From positions 2,418,001-2,482,000 of the forward strand of contig NZ_JARTWB010000002.1 in NCBI RefSeq assembly GCF_031450785.1: a stretch of 64,000 nt of DNA, written 5' to 3'. The stretch is from Caballeronia sp. LZ062. Its GTDB lineage: Bacteria; Pseudomonadota; Gammaproteobacteria; Burkholderiales; Burkholderiaceae. The notes under the pieces are model-generated. The model did no database searches and was not told where the DNA came from. It saw only the letters and a program-made list of their open reading frames with translations. Made by a program: the position numbers and the translations under genes. This document shows, one piece after another, positions 26,416 through 35,627 of the stretch. The number at the start of each line of letters is the position of its first letter. Within the stretch, counting starts at the first letter, position 1.

Positions 26416-26800
26416 GAGTTGATCGCGCGTACCGGTGTCTCAAGCGTTGGGCCACCGTTCGCGCCGCGAGCGGCAACGACGCGTCAGCTACGTCCGACCG
26501 GACCGGCGTCCGTCCGAATCGCTTGAGGAGCAATGCCCGGAGCTTACTGGCGCTTGGGCCTCGGTGCGGGCGCAACGCAGCTCGCAGCCAACGCTTGAGC
26601 AGGGTGGAGTTGATCGCCGTACCGGCATCTAGAGCGTTAGGCCACCGTTCGCGCCGCGAGCGCCAACGACGCGTCAGCTACGTCCGTCCCGACCGGCGTC
26701 CGTCCGAATCGCGTAAGGAGGAATGCCCGGAGAGTAGTGGCACTTGGGCCTCGGCGCGGGCGCAACGCAGTTCGCAGCCAACGCTTGAGCATGGTCGTCG
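26416..26800. repeat. tandem pair of intergenic repeats, about 190 bp each
   Basis: Two head-to-tail copies, roughly 26416-26606 and 26607-26797. Shared blocks include GCCACCGTTCGCGCCGCGAG, ACGACGCGTCAGCTACGTCC, GGCGTCCGTCCGAATCGC, AATGCCCGGAG, CTTGGGCCTCGG and GCAGCCAACGCTTGAGCA. By eye about nine in ten positions agree, with single-base differences and a one-base gap. No open frame with a known product crosses them, although both strands stay open because of high GC. Nothing resembles a transposase or terminal inverted repeats. The right copy ends about 90 bases before the permease stop. Confidence 0.75.
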
Positions 26801-26846
26801 AGATTAGCGTCGAACGTAATGGCACGCGCGAATCAACGCCTTGAGC

Positions 26847-26880
26847 GTCGACTTCGCGCCGCGCCGGGCGCGATGTCGAC
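26847..26880 (-). terminator. strong hairpin just after the permease gene, possible terminator
   Basis: GTCGAC pairs with GTCGAC and, after one mismatch, TCGCGCC with GGCGCGA, leaving a 6-nt loop. It begins six bases past the permease stop on the minus strand. There is no T-run, so it may act as an RNA 3'-end stabiliser or weak terminator. Confidence 0.4.
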
Positions 26881-26886
26881 CAAACA

Positions 26887-28188
26887 TCAAACCACACCCG
26901 CCCCGCGCCGGCGCAGGATCGCATAGAAAATAATCGCGCCGAACGTCGCGGTGCCGATGCCGCCGAGCGCAAAGCCGCCGAGCTTGAGCGTGAAATCGCC
27001 CGCGCCCAGCACGAGCGTCACCGCCGCGACAATCAGATTGCGGTTGTCCGAAAAGTCCACCTTGTTGACGACCCAGATGCGCGCGCCCGTTACCGCGATC
27101 AGCCCGAACACGACAATCGACACGCCGCCGAGCACAGGGCCGGGGATGGTCTGGATCAGCGCGCCGAACTTCGGCGAAAAGCCGAGCACGATGGCGAAGA
27201 GCGCCGCGATCACGAAGACGAGCGTCGAGTAGATTTTCGTGACCGCCATCACGCCGATGTTTTCCGCGTAAGTCGTGACGCCCGTGCCGCCCGCGAAACC
27301 GGAAACGATGGTCGCCAGGCCGTCGCCGATGAACGCGCGGCCGATGTATTTGTCGAGGCTGCGTCCGGTCATCGCGCCGACCGCCTTGATGTGGCCGAGA
27401 TTTTCCGCGACGAGAATGATGGCGATGGGCGCAAGCAGCGTCATCGCCTGCGGCTGGAACACGGGCGCGGTGAAGTGCGGCAAGCCGAACCACGCGGCGT
27501 TCGAGACGATGGCGAAGTCGATGGGCTTGCCCATGCCCATGCCGTTCGTCAGCACCGCGTAGATGATGTAGGCAATCGCGAGGCCGATCAGAATCAAGAG
27601 CCGCTGCGCCATGCCGCGCGCAAAGACCGCGACGCCGCCCACGCACAGCACGGTGACGAGCGCCATCCACGAGTCGAAGTTGCTGCCGCTCACGCCTTTC
27701 ACGGCGATGGGCGCGAGATTCAGGCCGATCACGCAGACGATGGAGCCGGTGACGACGGGCGGCATCAGCGCTTCGATCCAGCGCGTGCCGATGGCCGCGA
27801 CGATTGCGCCGATGACCGCATACGCCACGCCGCACGCGATGATGCCGCCGAGCGCGACTGGAATGTTCGCGTTGAGACCGTGCCCGCCGTAGCCCGTGAC
27901 CGCGATCACGAGACCGATGAACGCGAAGCTGGAGCCGAGATAGCTCGGCACGCGCCCGCCGACGAGCACGAAGAACAGCAGCGTGCCGATGCCGGACATG
28001 AAGATGCAGAGATTCGGATCGAAGCCCATCAGGAGCGGCGCGAGGACGGTGGAGCCGAACATCGCGACGACGTGCTGGACGCCCATCGCGATCATTTGCG
28101 GCCAGGGCAGGCGCTCGTCAGGCCCGACGACGCGCCCGCCTTCGGCATTCGGCTGCTCGGGCCAGCGCGGGAAATAGGAATCGGACAT
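26887..28188 (-). CDS. uracil-xanthine permease (NCS2 family, UraA-like)
   Basis: A 433-residue inner-membrane proton symporter for uracil or xanthine with 14 predicted membrane segments. Family marks are VQHVVAMFGSTVLAPLLMGF at the start, LGSSFAFIG, LVAENLGHIKAVGAMTG and GVTTYAENIGVMAVTKIYS, which supply the two substrate-binding glutamates of the UraA fold, and GPVLGGVSIVVFGLIAVTGARI. The start at 28188 follows AAGGAGAGC. It is monocistronic with a 650-base upstream gap. Uracil is the likeliest substrate but xanthine or urate cannot be excluded. Confidence 0.93.
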   Translation of the reverse strand: MSDSYFPRWPEQPNAEGGRVVGPDERLPWPQMIAMGVQHVVAMFGSTVLAPLLMGFDPNLCIFMSGIGTLLFFVLVGGRVPSYLGSSFAFIGLVIAVTGYGGHGLNANIPVALGGIIACGVAYAVIGAIVAAIGTRWIEALMPPVVTGSIVCVIGLNLAPIAVKGVSGSNFDSWMALVTVLCVGGVAVFARGMAQRLLILIGLAIAYIIYAVLTNGMGMGKPIDFAIVSNAAWFGLPHFTAPVFQPQAMTLLAPIAIILVAENLGHIKAVGAMTGRSLDKYIGRAFIGDGLATIVSGFAGGTGVTTYAENIGVMAVTKIYSTLVFVIAALFAIVLGFSPKFGALIQTIPGPVLGGVSIVVFGLIAVTGARIWVVNKVDFSDNRNLIVAAVTLVLGAGDFTLKLGGFALGGIGTATFGAIIFYAILRRRGAGVV

Positions 28189-28706
28189 GGGCAGCTCTCC
28201 TTCTCGGCGATGATGCGCCGGCCACGCGGCGCGCTTGATTCTTCGGACAGGCGCGAGTGTACGGAGTGGGCTGAACGGAGGCAAGCGAGCCGAAAATCGG
28301 TGTTGCTTATGCGATGTTGCGAGGGATTTGGCAGAGATTGAGCTTGCGGGGCGCTATCGCGCCATGTCCGCTTCGCGGTCGCCGGATGGCGGGACGACCG
28401 GCGTTTGCGCGGAATGGGCAGCGGCCTGCGGGCGAACGCCTCAAGCTTTCGGTGCGCCTACAGGCGATGCTGCATACGTGATTGCGGTCACTGTTCGACG
28501 CGGCGTTGCTCGATGCGTCGACGCGCGGACGGGCGGCGGCGCGGGCCGGCATCCGCACGGCAACGCGGGCACTGGCCCGAGTCGGTTTCGTGGAGCGTTA
28601 GCGCGATGTGCCGTTGAAATACGGGCGAAGGAGATGCCTTACTTGCTGCTAACAAGCAGATGACTAGGAGACTTCCTACTTTTAGGATTTTTCGTATATA
28701 AGGGCG
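28189..28706. other. intergenic region between permease and small-RNA candidate
   Basis: About 520 bases. It should contain the permease promoter. Between about 28400 and 28600 the plus strand reads like a stop-interrupted coding relic (for example LFDAALLDAST and RALARVGFVER after an in-frame stop), but I cannot name a parent gene. From about 28640 it becomes AT-rich and leads into the promoter-like TATATAAG at 28695. Confidence 0.4.
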
Positions 28707-28816
28707 CGATGCTGCAACGTATGCTGTGTTCGTGCATATCCCCATGTATATGCACGTAGTCGTTGCAACTCTCCGATTACCGCCCTCGTTCCCCGGCTTG
28801 GGCGGTTCTTTTTTTT
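28707..28816 (+). ncRNA. candidate small RNA with own promoter and terminator
   Basis: A -10-like TATATA at 28695-28700 precedes a stretch that folds strongly: TGCAACG (28713-28719) pairs with CGTTGCA (28761-28767) and encloses CGTGCATAT (28731-28739) paired with ATATGCACG (28748-28756). It ends with an intrinsic terminator at 28779-28816. The length would be about 110 nt. No plus-strand gene follows, so this is not a leader of a known gene. It also contains a 16-codon frame (ATG 28709, stop 28759) with four Cys codons and AAGGG upstream, so a peptide is an alternative reading. The -35 region is poor. Confidence 0.5.
28779..28816 (+). terminator. intrinsic terminator, plus strand
   Basis: ACCGCCC (28779-28785) pairs with GGGCGGT (28800-28806) over a 14-nt loop, followed by TCTTTTTTTT. 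The reverse strand has no T-run, so it cannot serve the regA-type gene on the minus strand. It implies a transcript coming from the left. Confidence 0.75.
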
Positions 28817-28845
28817 GTTCGTGTTTCTGCGGCCTAGCTGTTCGT

Positions 28846-29388
28846 CTACTGGCGCACCGGCTTCTTCGCCAGCTTCCGTTGCAACGTGCGGCGGTGCATG
28901 TTGAGCGCGCGCGCCGTTGCCGAGATATTGCCGTTGTTCTCCGCCAGCGCCCGCTGAATGTGTTCCCACTCGAGCCGTGCGACCGAAAGCAGCGTCGGAT
29001 GCTCGATGGCTTCCTCGGCCGTCTGCTCACTCGCCTCTTCCTGAAGCGCCAGCAGAATCGACTCTACATTCGCGGGCTTCGCCAGATAGTTGTCCGCGCC
29101 GTCTTTCACCGCCTGCACGGCCGTCGCAATGCTCGCGTAGCCGGTCAGCACGAGAATGCGCGCGTCCGGCTGCAGGTCGCGCAACGGCGCAACGAGGCGC
29201 AGCCCGGAATCGTTGCCCAGATGCAGGTCCACCGTGATCTGACCGAACTTGTGCTGATTCGCGAGCTTCACGGCTTCCTCCGCGTTGTGCGCCTGATGCG
29301 CCGTGTAGCCGCGACGCGCCAGTCCGCGCGCGAGAATGCCCGAGAAGACCTCGTCGTCGTCGATGATCAGGAAGTTGTTATCGCTCAT
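28846..29388 (-). CDS. regA: RegA/PrrA/ActR-type redox response regulator
   Basis: A 180-residue regulator: receiver domain (IIDDDEVF acid pair, phospho-acceptor Asp54 in ITVDLHLG, VLTGYAS, YLAKP lysine) and a C-terminal Fis-type helix-turn-helix (GNISATARALNMHRRTLQRKLAKK), the nearly invariant RegA DNA-binding segment. The family controls respiration, redox balance and carbon or nitrogen pathways according to quinone redox state. The sensor gene lies 36 bases upstream on the same strand, so they form one operon. A candidate small RNA ends about 30 bases from its 3' end on the opposite strand. Also called roxR in beta-proteobacteria. Confidence 0.93.
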   Translation of the reverse strand: MSDNNFLIIDDDEVFSGILARGLARRGYTAHQAHNAEEAVKLANQHKFGQITVDLHLGNDSGLRLVAPLRDLQPDARILVLTGYASIATAVQAVKDGADNYLAKPANVESILLALQEEASEQTAEEAIEHPTLLSVARLEWEHIQRALAENNGNISATARALNMHRRTLQRKLAKKPVRQ

Positions 29389-29424
29389 TTTTCGATTCTC
29401 CTTGCTTCTCTTGGTGGAGCAGCC

Positions 29425-30723
29425 TTACGCCGCGCCGCTTGATTCCATACGCGCCGCCGCAACCGGCGCCGCCGCCGCGCCCCGATTCGGCACCTTGAGC
29501 ACGGCACGCGTGCCGCGCGGCTCGCCCTCGAACAGGTCGATGGAACCGTTGAGCCGCGCCGCCGCCGCGAACGCCAGATAGAGCCCGACGCCGTGGCCGC
29601 CCTGCGTGCTGTCGACCGGTCCTGCGCCGAGCGAGCCGCGCAGCGCGGGCGGAATGCCCGGACCGCGATCGCACACTTCGAAGCGCACGTAGCGCGCGCC
29701 GTCTTCGGTTTCCGCGTTGGCTTGCAGCGTCACGAATTCGCTGCTCGCGCGCGCGGCGTTGTCGAGCAGAATCGTGAGGATCTGGCCGACGGCCACCGCG
29801 TCGTCGATGGACGCGCCAGCCGGCGCGTCGCCCACCTGCTCGAACTTCACCTGCGGATGACGCAGCCGCCATTGCTCGATGAAGCTCGCGAGCCATTCGT
29901 CGAGCGCCTGCCGGTTCGACGGCCCGCTCGCGCGGCTGCGCAGCCGTGCGAGCGCCGACGTGCACAGCGCCATTTGCTGTTCGAGCAATTCGAAGTCGTC
30001 GGCGTAGGGCGCGAGATTGCGGTCATGCGCGGCGGCGTCGCGCAATTCTTCGGAAAGCATGGCAATGGTGGAGAGCGGCGTGCCCATTTCGTGCGCGACG
30101 GTCGCCGCCTGCACGCCGAGCGCGACGGCGCGTTCATCGCGCAAATGACGCTGCTGCGCGTCGGCGAGCGCGGCGTCACGCACGCGCAGCGCCCTCGACA
30201 TCCGCGCGACGAACCATCCGATCAAGCCCACGCTCACCATGAAGTTGACCCACAGGCCGAGGCGGAAATAATCGAAGAGATTCGCCGGATTCTCGATATT
30301 GAGCGGCACGTAGTTGTAGCTGAGAAGCGCGTAACACGCGACGGCAAAGAGCGCGAGACACGCCATCATGTGCCACGGCAGAATGGCGGCGGCAATGGCA
30401 AGCGACGGCAGATACAGCGTGACGAACGGATTGGTCGCGCCGCCAGACAAGAAGAGCAACGCCGAGAGCGCGCCGAGATCGACGCACATCTGCCCGAAGA
30501 GTTCGAGATTCGTCTCCGGGCGCGCCCGCGCGACGCGCAGCCACGTCAGCCCGTTGAAGACCATTTCCAGCGCGATCACGAGCAACATGGCCGGCAGCGG
30601 CAGATTCGCGCCGAACGAAATCTGCACGACGGCGATGGTCGTCAACTGGCCGATGATCGCGAGCGAACGGAGCCAGAAGAGATGGCCGAGGTTGACGCGA
30701 CCGGTATTCGTTATGCGATGCAT
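29425..30723 (-). CDS. regB: RegB/PrrB-type redox sensor histidine kinase
   Basis: A 432-residue membrane kinase with about six N-terminal membrane segments (residues 15-175). The segment GGATNPFVTLYLPSLAI at 94-110 matches the RegB quinone-sensing motif GG--NPF. The H-box VAHEMGTPLSTIAM has the phospho-accepting His211; the N-box is ILTILLDNAARAS, and VCDRGPGIP and GGHGVGLYLAF are the ATP-lid glycine boxes. It would phosphorylate the RegA partner when the quinone pool is reduced or oxygen is low. The start at 30723 is used because the frame beyond is not conserved-looking. Confidence 0.93.
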   Translation of the reverse strand: MHRITNTGRVNLGHLFWLRSLAIIGQLTTIAVVQISFGANLPLPAMLLVIALEMVFNGLTWLRVARARPETNLELFGQMCVDLGALSALLFLSGGATNPFVTLYLPSLAIAAAILPWHMMACLALFAVACYALLSYNYVPLNIENPANLFDYFRLGLWVNFMVSVGLIGWFVARMSRALRVRDAALADAQQRHLRDERAVALGVQAATVAHEMGTPLSTIAMLSEELRDAAAHDRNLAPYADDFELLEQQMALCTSALARLRSRASGPSNRQALDEWLASFIEQWRLRHPQVKFEQVGDAPAGASIDDAVAVGQILTILLDNAARASSEFVTLQANAETEDGARYVRFEVCDRGPGIPPALRGSLGAGPVDSTQGGHGVGLYLAFAAAARLNGSIDLFEGEPRGTRAVLKVPNRGAAAAPVAAARMESSGAA

Positions 30724-30856
30724 GGGCCTTCGAGTGCGCGCCGGCAGCAAAAACGCGCGCCGGCAAGTTCGTGGTTCATGCGGCATTATCCCGCTTGCGC
30801 GCGCCGCCGAACCGCCGCTGGCGCGATTTGTCGCACCCTGGACGGCATGCGCTCTG

Positions 30857-31066
30857 CTATCCCGGCGTCCCGGACTTCGCTAATTCCGCGAGCAGACATG
30901 CGCGGCACAGACACGTGTCGCCGTCGCGCAGACGCTCGGGTGGCAGCGCGGGCAGCGACGCGCACCAGCAGCCGGCGTCGCCCGCGACCGAGCCGCATCG
31001 GAACGTCGCGCCGCAGCGGGTGCAGACGGCGGACCGCCCGTCGGTTCGAGGCGGTGTTTTCGTCAT
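30857..31066 (-). CDS. cysteine-rich CWC-family small protein
   Basis: A 69-residue protein with six or more cysteines in the CWC pattern: VCTRCGATFRCG, GCWCASLPALPPERL and CLCRACLLAEL. The family (Cys_rich_CWC) probably binds zinc in a rubredoxin-like or zinc-ribbon arrangement; its role is unknown. It lies 133 bases upstream of the RegB start on the same strand and may be co-transcribed with the redox pair. The start is the ATG at 31066; argB is divergent. Confidence 0.85.
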   Translation of the reverse strand: MTKTPPRTDGRSAVCTRCGATFRCGSVAGDAGCWCASLPALPPERLRDGDTCLCRACLLAELAKSGTPG

Positions 31067-31196
31067 GGTGACGCATTCGTGACATCGAGAAGTTCAACGA
31101 TGATCGCACGTCGCCAGCCGCGCCGGAAAACGCGGCGGCGTCGCGGCAAAACGTCATGTCGCGCCGCATCGGTCCTGTACAATTCGCCGTGTTTAA

Positions 31197-32120
<924 letters not shown>

Positions 32121-32140
32121 GCCCCGCTCATTTCATGACG

Positions 32141-32170
32141 ACGCCCGCCTCCGCGCGGGCGTTTCTTTTC
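32141..32170 (+). terminator. terminator of argB
   Basis: ACGCCCGC and GCGGGCGT form an 8-bp stem with a 6-nt loop followed by TTCTTTTC, ending just before the ATG of the next gene. Some read-through into that gene is likely. Confidence 0.75.
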
Positions 32171-32175
32171 GCGCA

Positions 32176-32943
32176 ATGAATTTGCATACGACTTCTCGCC
32201 GCCGCCGCGTCGAACCGCGCGTCCCGGTCTGGCTCTTCGATCTCGACAACACGCTGCATCACGCGTCGCATCAGATCTTCCCGGCCATCAATCGCGCGAT
32301 GACGCAGTACATCATGGACCGGCTCGGCGTGGATGTGGACGAGGCGAATCGGCTGCGCGTCGGCTATACGGTGCGGTACGGCGCGACGCTCGTCGGGCTC
32401 GTGAAGCATCACGGCGTCGATCCGGCCGACTTTCTGCACGTCGTCCACACATTCGCCGATCTTCCGTCGATGCTGCGCGCCGAACGCGGTATCGGCCGAA
32501 CGCTGCGCGCGCTGCCGGGCCGCAAGATCGTGCTGACCAACGCGCCGTCCGTGTACGCGCGCGCCGTGCTCGCGGAACTCGGCATCGAGCGGCTGTTCGA
32601 GCGCGTGATCGCGATCGAGGACATGCGCGAAGGCGACCGCTGGCGCTCGAAGCCCGACGCGCCGATGCTTCGCCGTGCGATGCGGCGCGCGCACGTGCGC
32701 CTCGCCGATGCGATTCTGGTCGAAGACACGCGCGGGCATTTGAAGAGCTATCGGCGGCTCGGCATCCGTACTGTGTGGATCGTCGGGCATCTGCCGGCGG
32801 CGCGCACGTCGGCGGGCGCGGTCTCCGCGCGCTTGCCTGGTACGGGCAGGCCGCACTACGTGGACCGCACGGTGCAGTCCTTGCGGGCGCTGACGCTCGG
32901 CATGCGCGGCGGCGCGCTCGGGCGGCGGGCGGCGGGCGGCTAA
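32176..32943 (+). CDS. HAD-superfamily pyrimidine 5'-nucleotidase-like phosphatase
   Basis: A 255-residue cytoplasmic phosphatase of the SDT1/PHM8 pyrimidine 5'-nucleotidase group. HAD motif I is WLFDLDNTLHHAS, motif II is IVLTNAPS, the motif III lysine lies in RSKPDAPMLRRA and motif IV is ILVEDTRGHLKS. The helical cap runs between motifs I and II (NRAMTQYIMDRLGVD). The C-terminal 40 residues are Arg- and Gly-rich and unlike the fold core. Substrate could be UMP, CMP or another phosphoester. The end overlaps the convergent toxin gene by four bases. Confidence 0.88.
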   Translation: MNLHTTSRRRRVEPRVPVWLFDLDNTLHHASHQIFPAINRAMTQYIMDRLGVDVDEANRLRVGYTVRYGATLVGLVKHHGVDPADFLHVVHTFADLPSMLRAERGIGRTLRALPGRKIVLTNAPSVYARAVLAELGIERLFERVIAIEDMREGDRWRSKPDAPMLRRAMRRAHVRLADAILVEDTRGHLKSYRRLGIRTVWIVGHLPAARTSAGAVSARLPGTGRPHYVDRTVQSLRALTLGMRGGALGRRAAGG

Positions 32944-33260
32944 ATTCGGAAAAGCCGCCGCGCGAGAATGTCTTCGAGGTCCGAACGACTATCGACGACG
33001 AGATGCACGTAGATCGTGTCGTCGTCGACCTTGTAGATGATTCGATTCGTCCCGCTAACGACTTCGTAATAGCCCGTCATGCGAAAGTCGACGAGTTCGG
33101 GCGGCGTCGCGCCCTTGCGCGAGGAAGCCTCGATGTCCGCGACAGCATCCGCTATCTTGTCGCGCGTCACTTTCCATGCGGTGCCGCCGAACTTGTTGAT
33201 GACATAGCGCCGGAAGTCCTGCAAGTCCTGCCGGACGGGATCGAGAAAGACGGTCTTCAT
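32940..33260 (-). CDS. ParE/RelE-superfamily toxin
   Basis: A 106-residue type II toxin. Marks are the basic helical start (VRQDLQDFRRYVINKFG), DFRMTGYYEVVSGTNRIIYKVDDDTIYVHLVVDSR (the RelE/ParE beta-sheet, read in pieces) and DLEDILARRLFRI at the end. The subgroup with GYYEV and NRIIYKV is usually labelled ParE/HigB-like; whether it hits gyrase or ribosome-bound mRNA cannot be said. It overlaps the antitoxin gene by ATGA and is antisense to the last codons of the HAD gene. Confidence 0.87.
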   Translation of the reverse strand: MKTVFLDPVRQDLQDFRRYVINKFGGTAWKVTRDKIADAVADIEASSRKGATPPELVDFRMTGYYEVVSGTNRIIYKVDDDTIYVHLVVDSRSDLEDILARRLFRI

Positions 33261-33538
33261 TTGAGGCCCTCTTCCTTGTCGAGCCGCTCGATCTCAGCGA
33301 AAAAATCGACCGCGCTGATGCAATGTCCCGCCTCGATGTACTTCTGTCCCATCGCGAGAATCTTGAGCAGCGCCACGGTCTGATGCAGATCCTCGTAGGA
33401 CTGCACGTCCTGCACGACGACTTTCGCTTCGCCGTTCTGTGTGATGAGCATCGGCTCGCGGCTTTCCACGACGTTGCGGATCATCTCGGCTGCGCGGCTC
33501 TTCAAATGACTCAGCGGTCTGACGCGACTCGGTTTCAT
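33257..33538 (-). CDS. Phd/YefM-family antitoxin
   Basis: A 93-residue antitoxin: MKPSRVRPLSHLKSRAAEMI with the YefM DNA-binding fold, VVESREPMLITQNGEAKVVVQDV, the hallmark strand region, and a C-terminal acidic helix (DFFAEIERLDKEEGLK) that would wrap and block the toxin. It is first in the operon and overlaps the toxin gene by four bases. The start at 33538 is chosen since the frame upstream lacks family sequence. The complex should repress its own promoter in the 33540-33640 region. Confidence 0.9.
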   Translation of the reverse strand: MKPSRVRPLSHLKSRAAEMIRNVVESREPMLITQNGEAKVVVQDVQSYEDLHQTVALLKILAMGQKYIEAGHCISAVDFFAEIERLDKEEGLK

Positions 33539-33830
33539 GTCTATTCCCGGCAAGGCGCGATGCCTAGACAATATAGACAGAAAACGACGCGCCACCCAAG
33601 CCGGCGGCCGCCGTCACGATTGGCGGCTTTATTACGTTTTCCGCTATACTTCACCGCTTGACAGAATTGAACACGCGCCGATTTGCTGACTCGATTGCGG
33701 GCGCGCGAACCAGGGCATGGCATTGCTCGGATTCACTATAAATGCGGCTAAAGAGGTCGTCAGCCGCGCCTATCTTCCGCTTCTTCGCGCCCAGCCGACA
33801 CCGTTTAGCCGCCCAGTAAAGGCGGAATGA

Positions 33831-34976
33831 ATGGAATCCATCGGCATCGTCACTCCCCAAACCTTGCGCTTTTCCGAGCCGCTCGTGCTTCAGAGCGGCA
33901 GTTCGCTCGGCGACTACGAACTCGTCGTCGAAACGTACGGTGAGCTCAACGCCGCGCGCTCGAACGCGGTGCTCGTCTGCCATGCGCTCAACGCGTCGCA
34001 TCATGTCGCGGGCGTCTACGCCGACAATCCGAAGGACGTCGGCTGGTGGGACAACATGGTCGGGCCCGGCAAGCCGCTCGACACCAATCGCTTCTTCGTG
34101 ATCGGCGTGAACAACTTCGGCTCGTGCTTCGGCTCGACCGGGCCGATGAGCATCGACCGCACGACCGGCAAGCCCTACGGCGCGCGCTTTCCCGTGGTCA
34201 CGGTGGAAGACTGGGTGCATGCGCAGGCGCGCGTCGCCGACCGCTTCGGCATCGAGCGATTCGCCGCCGTCATGGGCGGCAGTCTCGGCGGCATGCAGGC
34301 GCTCGCGTGGAGCCTCATGTACCCGGAGCGGCTCGGGCATTGCATCGTGATCGCTTCGACGCCGAAGCTCTCGGCGCAGAACATCGCGTTCAACGAAACC
34401 GCGCGCTCCGCGATTCTCTCGGACCCCGACTTCCACGGCGGCGACTATTACGCGCACGGCGTGAAGCCGCGCCGGGGCTTGCGTGTCGCGCGCATGATCG
34501 GCCACATCACGTATCTCTCAGACGACGACATGGCCGTGAAATTCGGCCGCGCACTGCGCCGTGCAGAAGGCGCGCTCGACGCGTACAACTTCAACTTCGA
34601 CGTGGAGTTCGAAGTGGAGTCGTATCTGCGCTATCAGGCGGACAAGTTCGCCGAATACTTCGACGCCAACACGTACTTGCTCATCACGCGCGCGCTCGAT
34701 TATTTCGACCCCGCCAAAGCCTACGACGGCGATCTCACGCAGGCGCTCGGCCGCACGAAGGCGAAGTATCTGATCGCGAGCTTCACGACGGACTGGCGTT
34801 TCGCGCCCGCGCGTTCGCGCGAAATCGTGAAGGCGTTGCTCGACAACAAGCGCACGGTGAGCTACGCCGAAATCGACGCGCCGCACGGCCACGACGCCTT
34901 CCTGCTCGACGATGCGCGCTATCACAACCTGATGCGCGCCTACTACGAACGCATTGCCACGGAGATCGGCGCATGA
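33831..34976 (+). CDS. metX: homoserine O-acyltransferase, MetX type
   Basis: It acylates L-homoserine in methionine synthesis. The 381-residue alpha/beta hydrolase-fold enzyme has [26 protein letters not shown], the nucleophile elbow [11 protein letters not shown] (Ser151), the acid in FTTDWRFAP and the histidine in [12 protein letters not shown], so the triad is complete. The name acetyltransferase is traditional; many beta-proteobacterial MetX enzymes use succinyl-CoA, so the acyl donor is open. It overlaps metW by ATGA, the common metXW operon. About 290 bases lie between the toxin-antitoxin operon and the ATG, with a TATACT at 33645 and a TATAAA near 33737 as possible -10 boxes. Confidence 0.95.
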   Translation: MESIGIVTPQTLRFSEPLVLQSGSSLGDYELVVETYGELNAARSNAVLVCHALNASHHVAGVYADNPKDVGWWDNMVGPGKPLDTNRFFVIGVNNFGSCFGSTGPMSIDRTTGKPYGARFPVVTVEDWVHAQARVADRFGIERFAAVMGGSLGGMQALAWSLMYPERLGHCIVIASTPKLSAQNIAFNETARSAILSDPDFHGGDYYAHGVKPRRGLRVARMIGHITYLSDDDMAVKFGRALRRAEGALDAYNFNFDVEFEVESYLRYQADKFAEYFDANTYLLITRALDYFDPAKAYDGDLTQALGRTKAKYLIASFTTDWRFAPARSREIVKALLDNKRTVSYAEIDAPHGHDAFLLDDARYHNLMRAYYERIATEIGA

Positions 34977-35581
34977 ACCAGAACACGCTTGATTCGCTCG
35001 CGCTGCGCTCGGACTTCCGGGCAATCGCTCGCTGGGTCGAACCGCGCTCGACCGTGCTCGATCTCGGCTGCGGTGACGGTTCGCTGCTCGCGCTGCTCGC
35101 CGAAGAGCTGGAAGTGAACGGCTACGGCATCGAAATCAACGACGCCGGCGTGCTCGCGTGCGCGCAGAAAGGCGTCAACGTGATTCAGCAGAATCTCGAA
35201 GACGGTCTGCGCCTCTTCGAAGACGACAGCTTCGACTTTGCCATCCTCTCGCAGACGCTGCAGACCATTCATCAAACGGCGGCGATCTTGCGTGAAACGG
35301 TGCGCGTGGGGCGCGAATGCATCGTCTCGTTTCCGAACTTCGGGTATTGGCCGCACCGGCTTTCGGTCATTCAGGGCCGCATGCCGGTGTCGAAGTCGCT
35401 GCCGTATCAGTGGCACAACACGCCGAACGTGCGGGTGCTGACCATCAAGGACTTCGAGGCGCTCGCGCCGGAAGTGGGCATCGAGATTCTGGACCGCGTG
35501 GTGCTGCACGGCGGGCAGGCCATCCGTTGGGGCGCGAACTGGCGTGGTAGTCTTGCGGTCTATCGCGTGAAGCGCCGGTGA
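34973..35581 (+). CDS. metW: methionine biosynthesis protein MetW
   Basis: A 202-residue class I methyltransferase-fold protein: [19 protein letters not shown] is the SAM-binding motif I, and [22 protein letters not shown] and [16 protein letters not shown], a MetW signature, follow. It works with MetX in homoserine acylation, probably by enhancing the acyltransferase (family knowledge), rather than by a known methyl transfer. Its start overlaps the metX stop. AmpG follows after 46 bases, likely with its own promoter or read-through. Confidence 0.95.
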   Translation: MNQNTLDSLALRSDFRAIARWVEPRSTVLDLGCGDGSLLALLAEELEVNGYGIEINDAGVLACAQKGVNVIQQNLEDGLRLFEDDSFDFAILSQTLQTIHQTAAILRETVRVGRECIVSFPNFGYWPHRLSVIQGRMPVSKSLPYQWHNTPNVRVLTIKDFEALAPEVGIEILDRVVLHGGQAIRWGANWRGSLAVYRVKRR

Positions 35582-35627
35582 TGCGACCCGGCGCATCGCG
35601 CATCGACAACGCTTCTCCAACATCGAC

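Noticed and set aside
26190..26975. Protein-coding reading of the tandem repeats on either strand
   Set aside because: The frames give Arg/Ser-rich sequence with no domain, differ between strands equally well, and the one-base gap between copies breaks frame agreement.
33539..33830. A SAM-responsive riboswitch ahead of metX
   Set aside because: I looked for conserved stems or a terminator/anti-terminator pair in the leader and found none convincing.
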